DNA from: Saccharothrix syringae
GTDB lineage: Bacteria > Actinomycetota > Actinomycetes > Mycobacteriales > Pseudonocardiaceae
Assembly (NCBI RefSeq): GCF_009498035.1
Contig: NZ_CP034550.1
Coordinates: forward strand, 7,440,001 to 7,504,000
DNA length: 64,000 bases
Direction of reading: 5' to 3'
Position 1 is the stretch's first letter. Every line of letters starts with the position of its first letter. The notes below the pieces were generated by a model, which saw only the letters and a program-made list of their open reading frames with translations, was not told the DNA's origin and made no database searches. This document shows, one piece after another, positions 24,820 to 32,564 of the stretch. A program made the position numbers and the translations under genes.

Positions 24820-25718
24820 CGGGCACCCCCTTCCCGTTCCCCCTCGACCGGCCCGCCGGACCCCGGCGCGGCGCAGCCGACGACCAGCAGAGCGATCACC
24901 GCCAGCCCGAAGGCCGGCAGGTTCAGCACGACCCCGATCGCCACGTGCAGGGCGGTGCCCAGCACCAGGGCCGCCCGGCGCGCCGCCGGACCGCCCAGCA
25001 CGGTGACCGCGAGCACGAGCTGCGCGGCGATCACCGCCCACGTGGCCAGTGCCATCAGCCAGTACGAGCCCAGGACCGGCCCGAGGGCGTCGCGCACCGA
25101 CGCCGACGCCCCGTAGTCCGGGTCGTGGAGCACCAGGTGCAGCGCGGTACCCCGGCGCCACTCCGGGTCGCCGAGCTTCGACACCGCCGCGGCCAGGTAC
25201 ATCAGGCAGAGCTGCACCCGGATCCCGAGCAGCCCGGCCAGCGCGGCGCCGCGCCAGTGGGGCGGCAGCGGGCCGCGCACCGCGCCCCACTGCCACACCC
25301 GGTCGTCACCCAGGCACAGCGGCACCAGCAGTGCGGTGGCCACCTGGGTGACCCGGTCACCGCCGTTCGTGGCGGTCGCGTCCGCCGCGAAGCTGAACGC
25401 CACGTACCAGTGCGGCACGCACGTCCACCGCGGGCGGAACCCGACGAGCACCGCGACCAGCACCACCACCGCGACGGCCCGGGCCAGCACCGCGCCCGGG
25501 CCCGCGGTGCCGGTGAGGCACCACAGGCCCGGGGCGCGGACGCCGTCGCAGTCCCAGGTCACCGTGCTGTGGAACAGGACCCGGTCCGAGTTGGCGGCGA
25601 GCACCGCCAACTGCGCCGCCGCCAGGGCGCTGCGCCCGAAGGCGAGCGGCAGGCCCCGCGGGTCGTGGTGCTCGGCGGCGCGGCCGATGCGCGCCAGCAC
25701 CCGGTCGACCCGGTTCAC
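24732..25718 (-). CDS. SdpB/HTTM-family membrane protein
   Basis: 328 residues, GTG 25718 preceded by GGGAGG. About six to eight membrane helices are visible (LARAVAVVVLVAVLVGF, WLMALATWAVIAAQLVLAVT, LNLPAFGLAVIALLVVG). The HTTM/SdpB core contains HWYVAFSFAADATATNGGDR and IRVQLCLMYLAAAVSKLGDP with EWRRGTALHLVL following. In Bacillus, SdpB works with SdpA at the membrane to convert the SdpC precursor into the secreted SDP toxin. Here it lies downstream of an SdpA-like gene with a 97-bp gap and no SdpC. Vitamin K-dependent carboxylase-like HTTM proteins share this fold, so enzymatic peptide modification is an alternative. Confidence 0.82.
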   Translation of the reverse strand: MNRVDRVLARIGRAAEHHDPRGLPLAFGRSALAAAQLAVLAANSDRVLFHSTVTWDCDGVRAPGLWCLTGTAGPGAVLARAVAVVVLVAVLVGFRPRWTCVPHWYVAFSFAADATATNGGDRVTQVATALLVPLCLGDDRVWQWGAVRGPLPPHWRGAALAGLLGIRVQLCLMYLAAAVSKLGDPEWRRGTALHLVLHDPDYGASASVRDALGPVLGSYWLMALATWAVIAAQLVLAVTVLGGPAARRAALVLGTALHVAIGVVLNLPAFGLAVIALLVVGCAAPGSGGPVEGEREGGARWWAAQGWVSRWVASRWSRSTRDGPGRRS

Positions 25719-25815
25719 GACGGGCCTCCCGCGGCCGCCCGGTGCACCACAGGCGCACCACGGCGGTCCGGTGCGCGTGGCACGCCGGTGCGGACTGGTC
25801 GCACCGGCACCCGCC

Positions 25816-26478
25816 TCACGCCGTGCACCGCAACTCCACCACGGCGATCCGGTACACGTGGCGCGGCGGCGCGGGCAGGTGCCCGACCGTCGGCGGCGTC
25901 ACCCGCTCGACGGCCACGGCCACCCGCCCGCACAGCCCCGCACCCGGCAGCGGGTTCTCCACCCGGTAGGGGTGCGCGAAGTCCGGCTGGAACTGGCACC
26001 GCCCGTCGACCAGTTGGCCGCAGCGCTGCCAGTACCGGTCAGGCACCTCGAAGGCGACGCGCCTGACCTCGACCAGCCGCGACTCGCCCGCCCGCCCCAG
26101 GCCGCCGACCTCGTCGGTCCAGCGGACGCGTTCGTGCGCCCTGGTGAGCAGGCCGTCGTCGCCGACCCGGTAGGCGACGACGACGTCCCGCCCCAGCCCG
26201 GTGAAGAACGTCCACCTCTGCGGCCACAGCACGCGGTAGGCGTCCAGCTTCCGCACCGCCGTCCCCGGCAGGAGCCCCACGTCGAACTCGGCCGCGCACG
26301 CCATGGCGAAGGTGCTCAGCAGCACCGTGGCCGTGACGAGGAAACCGCGGACCGCCCGAGCGCGCGCGTCGCTCCCGCCGCCCTTGCCGTCACCAGGTCG
26401 CCGGCGCCCACCCCCGTCGATCCGATGTCGCCCGCGGCCGCCGAGCCGCCGCTGGGCCGGACTTCCCGGCGGTCGCAC
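25816..26478 (-). CDS. SdpA-family peptide-maturation protein
   Basis: 220 residues from GTG 26478; no other in-frame ATG/GTG occurs before the membrane helix. After a 44-residue Arg/Gly-rich cytoplasmic lead comes one membrane segment (VRGFLVTATVLLSTFAMACA). An extracellular-side domain follows, with the SdpA hallmark VLWPQRWTFFTGLGRD near residues 85-100, then FDVGLLPG before it and ELRCTA at the end. Family members are required with SdpB to produce active SDP. It starts 24 bp after the 51-residue peptide gene, so both are surely co-transcribed. The mature region has four cysteines near the C-terminus (YWQRCGQLVDGRCQFQ, LCGRV, LRCTA). Confidence 0.8.
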   Translation of the reverse strand: MRPPGSPAQRRLGGRGRHRIDGGGRRRPGDGKGGGSDARARAVRGFLVTATVLLSTFAMACAAEFDVGLLPGTAVRKLDAYRVLWPQRWTFFTGLGRDVVVAYRVGDDGLLTRAHERVRWTDEVGGLGRAGESRLVEVRRVAFEVPDRYWQRCGQLVDGRCQFQPDFAHPYRVENPLPGAGLCGRVAVAVERVTPPTVGHLPAPPRHVYRIAVVELRCTA

Positions 26479-26502
26479 GGACCCGTTCCCGCGTCGGCCC
26501 GC

Positions 26503-26658
26503 TCACCAGCGGATGGTCCCGGGCGACGGCGCGTCGAGGACGACTTCGTTCTGCCGGCCGACCCCCTCGTCCGGCGCCCCGGTCGGCGACTCGCCGGTCA
26601 GCACCGCACCGATCAGCAGTGCGGCGGACAGCATCAACCCAATGGTGAATGATCGCAT
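26503..26658 (-). CDS. Putative precursor peptide 1 of the Sdp-like operon (51 aa)
   Basis: ATG 26658 with GGGGGGAA four bases upstream. The product has MRS, a hydrophobic helix (SFTIGLMLSAALLIGAVLTG), then an acidic/polar middle (GAPDEGVGRQNE) and the C-terminus VVLDAPSPGTIRW. No cysteine, so it is not a lipoprotein or lanthipeptide. It is the first gene of the transcript leading into sdpA-, sdpB- and GNAT-like genes, the place held by the toxin gene in other peptide systems. It is paralogous to the peptide at 26929-27036, sharing the start MRS and the end DAP-x-PG-x-IR plus the upstream leader. A role as substrate of SdpA/SdpB is inferred. Confidence 0.6.
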   Translation of the reverse strand: MRSFTIGLMLSAALLIGAVLTGESPTGAPDEGVGRQNEVVLDAPSPGTIRW

Positions 26659-26748
26659 CGTTCCCCCCGGTTCGAGCGATGATCCCGGCTGCACCCCCAT
26701 GCAGCGGGTAATACCAACCTTAACCCGGTGCGCCACACGCGCACCACT
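26656..26748. repeat. Leader repeat copy 1 (upstream of peptide 1)
   Basis: Runs from the start codon of peptide 1 through its leader and is about 85 % identical to 27034-27125; the first 37 positions are identical. It includes the ribosome-binding site GGGGGGAA and, further upstream, GGTTAAGGTTGG, which lies where a promoter or regulator site would be. Confidence 0.8.
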
Positions 26749-26928
26749 TCACGTGGGAACCACGGACCCGCAGGTCACCCCGGTCCCCGGCCGCGGGCGA
26801 ACCACCCACCACGGCCACGGGCGGACCGCCGTTCGCGGCCGCCCGGTCCCATTCGGCCCGACCTCAATCCGGTCAGGTCCGCCCAGCCCGGTCCAACCCG
26901 GCCCGATCCCGCCCCCCGGCGGCCTCGG

Positions 26929-27036
26929 TCAGCGGCGGATCGCTCCCGGTGGCGGGGCGTCGGCCACGAGCGCACCGGCCGACCACGCGGCGGGCAGCGC
27001 CGAGCCCACGACGAACTCCATGACGAGTGATCGCAT
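26929..27036 (-). CDS. Putative precursor peptide 2 (35 aa), paralogue of peptide 1
   Basis: ATG 27036 with the same GGGGGGAACG leader as peptide 1. The 35 residues start MRSLVMEFVVGSALPAAWSA and finish GALVADAPPPGAIRR. Compared with peptide 1 it lacks about 16 residues in the middle, but keeps MRS, a hydrophobic segment and a C-terminal DAP-x-PG-x-IR motif. It lies 270 bp upstream of peptide 1 on the same strand. It may be a second active precursor or a degenerating duplicate. It is divergent from the large AfsR-type regulator whose start is at 27210. Confidence 0.5.
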   Translation of the reverse strand: MRSLVMEFVVGSALPAAWSAGALVADAPPPGAIRR

Positions 27037-27125
27037 CGTTCCCCCCGGTTCGAGCGATGATCCCGGCTGCGCCCCCACGCAGCGGGTGACGCTAACTTTA
27101 GCGGGGTGCGCTACTCGCGCACTAC
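27034..27125. repeat. Leader repeat copy 2 (upstream of peptide 2, in the divergent region with the AfsR-type gene)
   Basis: Second copy of the leader described at 26656-26748. Its distal part carries a short dyad, GCTAAC-TT-TAGC (27089-27099), just upstream of the AfsR-type regulator gene, so the regulator probably reads this region. Confidence 0.75.
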
Positions 27126-27209
27126 TCGTCGCCTACTCACGGGAAACCCGTGCGGCAGCAGGGGGTGGACGAGGTGCGGCGGGCGGTTGAGGTCGTAAGG
27201 TGGCGGTCG

Positions 27210-30200
27210 GTGGAATTCCTGGTCCTCGGGCCCCTCGAAGTGCGGTCGTCCGGCGAAGTGGTGCGCATACCCGGCGTGCGCCAGCGACGGCTGCTGGCCC
27301 TGCTGCTGCTCAACGCCAACCGCGTCGTGCCGGTCGACCGGTTGGTCGACGAACTGTGGGACGAGCCGCCCTCGTCGGTGCGCCAGCAGGTGCACAACGC
27401 GGTGACCGGCCTGCGCAAGACGCTCGCCGCGGTGCCCGGCGACCACGCCCTGGTGCGGACGGACGTGGGCTACCGGCTCGACCTGCCCGCGGGGTCGCTG
27501 GACGCCGACCGCTTCCACGCCCTGGTCCGCGACGCCGGGCGGGCCGAGGCCGGGGGCCGGCCGGCGGAGGCCGTGCGGCTGCTGGGCGCGGCGCTGGAGC
27601 TGTGGCGGGGTGACGCGCTGGCGGGCGTGGGCGGTCGGGCGATCGCGAACGCGGCGGCGAGCCTGGACGAGCAGCGGCTGACCGCCGTGGAAACCCTGAT
27701 GTCGCTGCGGCTCGGCCTGGGCGAGGCCGCTTCCGTCGTCGCCGACCTGCGCGGGCTGGTGGCCGACCACCCGCTGCGGGAGTCCCTGCGCGGGTCGCTG
27801 ATGCTGGCCCTGCACCGCAGCGGGCGGCAGGCCGAGGCCCTGGCCGCCTACGAGGAGGGCCGGCGGCTGCTGGCCGACGAGCTGGGCCTGGACCCGGGTG
27901 CCGAGCTGCGGGAGCTGCACGCGGCAATCCTCGACGGCAGCGTCGCCGGCCCGCCGCGCCCGCCGGCGGGTGAGCGGACCGCGTTCGACCGGACGGCGCT
28001 CGACCGGACGGCGCTCGACCGGACGGCGCTCGACCGGACGGCGCCGAACCAGGCCGCACCCGACCAGCCCGCACCCGACCGGGCCGCACCCGACCGGGCC
28101 GCACTCGACCAGCCCGCACTCGACCGGGCCGCACTCGACCGGGCCGCGTTCGAGCGGGCCGCACTCGAACGAGCCGCACTGCACCGGGTCGCACCGGACC
28201 GGACCGCGCCGGAGCCGCCCCCGGTCCCCGGCGCCACCCCGCCACCCACCGCGGCGGCACCCGGCGGCGCGCGCTCCCCCGCCGAACCCTCCCCGAAGTC
28301 CTACCTGCCGCACGACACCGCCGACTTCTCCGGCCGCTCGGCCGAGCTGGTCCGCCTGCTCGCCGAGACCCGCGACGCCCTGCCGACCGCCCTGGTCATC
28401 TCCGCGATCGACGGCATGGGCGGGGTCGGCAAGACGACCCTGGCCGTGCACCTGGCCCACCGCATCGCCGAGGACTACCCCGACGGCCAGTACTTCATCG
28501 ACCTGCACGGCTTCAGCCCCGGCGTGGACCCGCTCACCCCCGCCCAGGCCCTGGACGCGCTGCTGCGGGACAGCGGCGTGCCACCGGAGCTGGTGCCCTC
28601 CGGCGTGGAGGGGCGCAGCGCCCTGTGGCGGTCGCACCTGGCGGGCAGGCGGGCGCTGCTGATCCTGGACAACGCCGTCGACGCCGCGCACGTGCGGCCG
28701 CTGCTGCCCGGGACGGCGGGCGTGCTGGTGCTGGTCACCAGCAGGCGCAAGCTCACCGCGCTCGACGGCGCCGTGCCGATGCCCCTGGACGTGCTGCCGC
28801 CCGACGACGCGGTCGCGCTGTTCACCCGCGTGGTGGGCGCGTCGCGGGTGGCGGGCCAGCGCAAGGCGGTGGTCAGGGCGGTGGAGCTGTGCGGCAGGCT
28901 GCCGCTGGCCATCCGGATCGCCGCGGCGCGCCTGCGGGACCGGACCACGTGGACGGTCGCCGACCTGGTGGACCGCCTGGGCGACCAGACCCGCCGCCGG
29001 CAGTTCCTCCAGGTCGACGACCGCAGCGTGATGTCGGTGATCGGGCTGTCCTACCGCTACCTGCCCGCGTCGCGGCAGCGGCTGTTCCGGCTGCTCAGCC
29101 TCCACCCGGGCACGGACTTCGACGCCTACACCGCCGCCGCGCTGGCCGGCTGCTCGCTGGACCAGGCCGAGTACGACCTGGACGCGCTGTTCGACGACAA
29201 CCTGCTCAAGCAGAACACCACCGGGCGCTTCTACTTCCACGACCTGGTGCGGGACTGCGCGCACCAGATCCTCGCCGACGCCGAGGGCGAGGACCAGCGC
29301 CGGGCGGCGCTGCACCGCCTGTTCGACTACTACCTCTACGCCGCGCACCTGTGGTCGTCGGACCTGGACAACCGCGTCCACCCCCGGCCGCCCGAGGTGG
29401 ACCGGCCGCCGGCGCACGTGCGACCGGCCTCCTCGGCCAACCACGCCGTGGAGATCCTGGGCGTCGAGCACCGCAACCTGCTGGCCGTGGCCCGCTACAC
29501 CGCGGCGCACGGCTGGCACCGGCACGCCTGGCAGTTCGCCTGCGCGCTCCAGCCGATGCTGCGGATGCGCAACTACGGCGAGGGGTCGTTCGAGCTGTTC
29601 GAGGGCGGGCTGCGGGCCGCCCGGGAGGCCGGGAGCCGCCGCGGCGAGTCGGCGTGCCTGCACGGGCTGGCCGTGGTGTGCCGGGAGCGCCGGTCGGCCG
29701 ACGAGGCCAGGCGGTACCTGCGGCAGGCGCTGGAGATCGCCGCGGAGCTGGGCGACCGCGACGCCGAGTCGGCCCAGCTCGACGAGCTGGGCGGGCTGTA
29801 CCTGGTCGAGGACCGCCTGACCGAGGCCCTGGAGGCGTTCCGCACGGCCGAGGCGCTGACCGCGCACGCGCCCCACACGCTGCTGCACGCGTCGGTCACC
29901 AACAGCCTCGGCCTCGTCCACCGCGACCTGGGGCAGTACGACGAGGCGCTGACCTACCTGGGCCGCGCGCTGGTCATGGCGTCGCGCAGCAGCTTCCCCC
30001 ACGCCGGGCCGCTGACGTCGTGGAGCATCGCCGCCGTGCACCACTACCAGGGCAGGCACGAGGAGGCGGTGCGCGAGTTCGAGGGAATCCTGCGCACCAG
30101 CCAGGAGAGCGGTTTCGAGCTGGGCGAGGCATGGGCGCTGCTGGGCCTGTGCACGGCGCGGCGGTGCCTGGGCGATCTGGTCGAGTCCCTGGACCTGGGG

Positions 30201-30566
30201 CGGCGCTCGCTGGCGCTGGCCCGCAAGCTCGACCTGCCGCGGCTGGAGTGCGAGGTGCTGGACGCGATCGGTGAGGTCACCGTGGCGCTGGCCGACCTGG
30301 ACCAGGCGCACAAGGTGTTCGCGCAGGCGGAGGAGCAGTCCAGGCGGTGCGGCGCCCGGCGCTACGAGGCCCGCGCGGCGGAGGGCTTCGCGCACGTGGC
30401 GCTGGCGCGCGGTGACCGGGCCGAGGCGCGGCGGCACTGGGAACGCGCCCTGGACCTGTACCCGGACGGCGTGGCCGACGCCGAGTACGCCAGGCGCCAC
30501 CTGCTGGCCCCGGACGGCGAGGCGACGACGTGCTTCCGGTGCGCGATCGCCCGGCCGGTGGGGTGA
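27210..30566 (+). CDS. AfsR/SARP-type regulator (BTAD, NB-ARC, TPR)
   Basis: 1118 residues from GTG 27210 (AAGGTGG six bases upstream), giving the family-typical start MEFLVLGPLEV; GTG 27150 would add 20 residues. Residues 1-95 form an OmpR-like winged helix (RQRRLLALLLLNANRVVPVDRLVDELW, QQVHNAVTGLRKTL). Residues 96-245 form the BTAD (YRLDLPAGSLDADRFHALV to LADELGLDPGAELRELH). Residues about 250-335 are a five-residue repeat linker. NB-ARC follows with the P-loop IDGMGGVGKTTLAVHLAHR and Walker B ALLILDNA. TPRs fill 760-1118 (EYDEAL-, ALDLYPDG-type units). AfsR-type proteins bind promoters of antibiotic or peptide genes and switch on RNA polymerase. It is divergent from peptide 2. Confidence 0.93.
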   Translation: MEFLVLGPLEVRSSGEVVRIPGVRQRRLLALLLLNANRVVPVDRLVDELWDEPPSSVRQQVHNAVTGLRKTLAAVPGDHALVRTDVGYRLDLPAGSLDADRFHALVRDAGRAEAGGRPAEAVRLLGAALELWRGDALAGVGGRAIANAAASLDEQRLTAVETLMSLRLGLGEAASVVADLRGLVADHPLRESLRGSLMLALHRSGRQAEALAAYEEGRRLLADELGLDPGAELRELHAAILDGSVAGPPRPPAGERTAFDRTALDRTALDRTALDRTAPNQAAPDQPAPDRAAPDRAALDQPALDRAALDRAAFERAALERAALHRVAPDRTAPEPPPVPGATPPPTAAAPGGARSPAEPSPKSYLPHDTADFSGRSAELVRLLAETRDALPTALVISAIDGMGGVGKTTLAVHLAHRIAEDYPDGQYFIDLHGFSPGVDPLTPAQALDALLRDSGVPPELVPSGVEGRSALWRSHLAGRRALLILDNAVDAAHVRPLLPGTAGVLVLVTSRRKLTALDGAVPMPLDVLPPDDAVALFTRVVGASRVAGQRKAVVRAVELCGRLPLAIRIAAARLRDRTTWTVADLVDRLGDQTRRRQFLQVDDRSVMSVIGLSYRYLPASRQRLFRLLSLHPGTDFDAYTAAALAGCSLDQAEYDLDALFDDNLLKQNTTGRFYFHDLVRDCAHQILADAEGEDQRRAALHRLFDYYLYAAHLWSSDLDNRVHPRPPEVDRPPAHVRPASSANHAVEILGVEHRNLLAVARYTAAHGWHRHAWQFACALQPMLRMRNYGEGSFELFEGGLRAAREAGSRRGESACLHGLAVVCRERRSADEARRYLRQALEIAAELGDRDAESAQLDELGGLYLVEDRLTEALEAFRTAEALTAHAPHTLLHASVTNSLGLVHRDLGQYDEALTYLGRALVMASRSSFPHAGPLTSWSIAAVHHYQGRHEEAVREFEGILRTSQESGFELGEAWALLGLCTARRCLGDLVESLDLGRRSLALARKLDLPRLECEVLDAIGEVTVALADLDQAHKVFAQAEEQSRRCGARRYEARAAEGFAHVALARGDRAEARRHWERALDLYPDGVADAEYARRHLLAPDGEATTCFRCAIARPVG
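27978..28215 (+). repeat. 15-bp minisatellite coding a pentapeptide linker in the AfsR-type regulator
   Basis: About 16 head-to-tail 15-bp units (GACCGGACGGCGCTC, drifting to GACCGGGCCGCACTC) encode (A-L-D-R-T/A)n between the BTAD and NB-ARC domains. The units become more divergent towards the 3' side, and the first four are almost identical, which suggests recent expansion. Confidence 0.85.
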
Positions 30567-32440
30567 GCACCGGCTCGGGTGTCGGCGGGGTCGTCGAGGT
30601 CCTGGAGTTGTCGTCGGACGCGCTGGGCGTCGGTGTCGCGGCCTTGTTCCCGGTACAGCTCCAGCGCCTCCCGCCACGCCGCACGGGCCTCCCGGTGCTG
30701 CCCCGAGGCGGCGTGGGGGTGCCCCACGCGGTCTGGGGTGCTCGCGATCTCGTAGGTGTGGCCGAGGGCGCGGAACAGGGCGAGGGCCTGCCGGTAGTGG
30801 TCGAGGGCCGGCCGGTGTTGACCGGTGCGGTGGGCGACGAAGCCGAGGCTGTCCAGGGTGGCCGCCTCACCGTCGCGGTCGTGGTGGCGCCGGTGCGGGG
30901 CGAGGGCGGCGCGGCAGTGGTCGCGGGCGGTGTCGAACTCGCCCAGGCGCGCGGCGTACCAGCCCACCGCGTTGAGCGTGTCGGCTTCCCACTCCGGGTG
31001 GTCGAGGGCGCGGTGGAGGCCGAGGGCGCGCCGGGCGTGCTCCAGGGCCCGCCGGTCGTCCCCCTGCCGTTCCCACGCGACTGCGAGCAACTCGTGGGTG
31101 TGCGCCCGTTGGGCCGGGTCGCGGTGGCGCACGGCCAGGGCCAGGGCCCGGTCCAGGTGTCCGACGGCCTCGGCGTGCCGGCCCAGCCGGGAGCAGGCGT
31201 AGCCGACGAACCGGTGGGCGCGGATGCGGGTGGCGGGGTCGCGCAGGCGGGCGGCGGCGTCCAGCGCGGCCTGCCACGAGGCGAGCGCGTCGCGCAGGTG
31301 CCCCCGCCGGGTGTGGAAGGTCTCCAACGCCCAGGCGAGGCTCCAGACGACCCGGTGCCGACCGAGCACGGCGGCGGTGCGCTGGGTGGCCAGGAGGGTG
31401 GCGTGCTCGGCCTCCAGCCAGGCCGCCGCGGCGGCGACGTCGGGCAGCGGGTGCGGGTGGACGCCGGGCGCGGGCGGATCGGGGCGCGGCAGGTCGCGGT
31501 GGGGGTTGAGGAGGCGGTCGGCGGCGTGGGCGGTGCGCAGGTGGAAGTCGATCACTCGGGCCAGGGCGGCCTCCCGCCGCACCGCCGGGCAGGGGTGTGG
31601 TGGCGGCGTAGTGGCGGACCAGGTCGTGCATCGCGTACCGGCCGTGCGGGCGTCGTTCGACCAGCGATGCCCCTTCCAGCGCCGACAGCGCCCTGCGCGC
31701 GCGGGCCTCGGGCAGGCCGGTGAGGGCCACCACGGCGGGCAGGGTGGTGTCCGGACCGGGTGCGACGCCCAGCAGCCCGAACGCGGTGCGCTGGGCATCG
31801 GTGAGCCGGCGCAGGGACCAGGACAGCACGGCGGGCAGGCCGGCGGCCGGGTTGGTGTCGTGGTCGAGCACCTCCAGGCCCAGTTCACGCAGCTCGGCGG
31901 CTGTCTCGGCCAGGGCGGTGGTGGCGGCGTTGTCCAGCACGACCAGCATCCGCCTGCCCGCGACCAGGGTCCGGTACAGCGCGGCCTGCGCGTCCAGGTC
32001 GGTCGGGGTCGACGCCGAGGGCGTCGAGGAACCCGCGCACCGCCGTCCCGGCCGCCACCGGCTCACCCGCGGGGCTGAACCCCCGCAGGTCGACGAACAG
32101 CTGCCCGTCGGGGAACCGGTCCAGCCGGCGGTGCGCCCACGCCAGGACCAACCAGGTCTTGCCGATCCCCCGGCCCCACCGATCGCCGAAATCGACACCG
32201 CCGCACCCGCGACGGCCGGGTCGGCGGCGGCCAGGCCGCGGCGGGCAGTTGCCGCGGCACCACCGACGAGGGAGGAGGTGGCGGTGCCGCGTGCAGGTGC
32301 ACGTCACCGTGCACGACACCGGCCTGCACCAACCCGCCCACTGCACCGGACGCGGTGTTGGCCACGTCGGTGCGCCTGGGGTCGGGCTGTTCCGGCTCGG
32401 GCGCCACCACCGGAGGACACCTCCCCGGTCCGGTCGAGGA
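30540..32440 (-). pseudogene. Decayed NB-ARC/TPR regulator
   Basis: The three minus frames carry successive parts of one protein. About 32390-32290 gives a [19 protein letters not shown] stretch. Then come the P-loop [20 protein letters not shown] and [15 protein letters not shown] (to about 32010), [19 protein letters not shown] and GLPAVLSWSLRRLTDAQRTA with MHDLVRHYAA (to about 31610), and finally DFHLRTAHAADRLLNPHR and five or so TPRs, ending near 30570. There are at least three frame changes. About 90 NB-ARC residues between Walker B and the winged helix are missing. It is a paralogue of the gene cut by the left window edge. Confidence 0.8.
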
Positions 32441-32564
32441 CTGACGAGCCGAGCGTCCCACCGCACCGCCGGTGCGCCGGACGGCGTCAGCGGAACTCAC
32501 CCGACCGATCGACGGCCCGACCGCCGGTGCGACCGCGCCCACCCGGCGTGGGCGCGGTCCAACG

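Noticed and set aside
23773..25296. 507-residue version of the GNAT protein
   Set aside because: The N-terminal extension is out-of-frame SdpB coding sequence; the GNAT fold begins after 24819.
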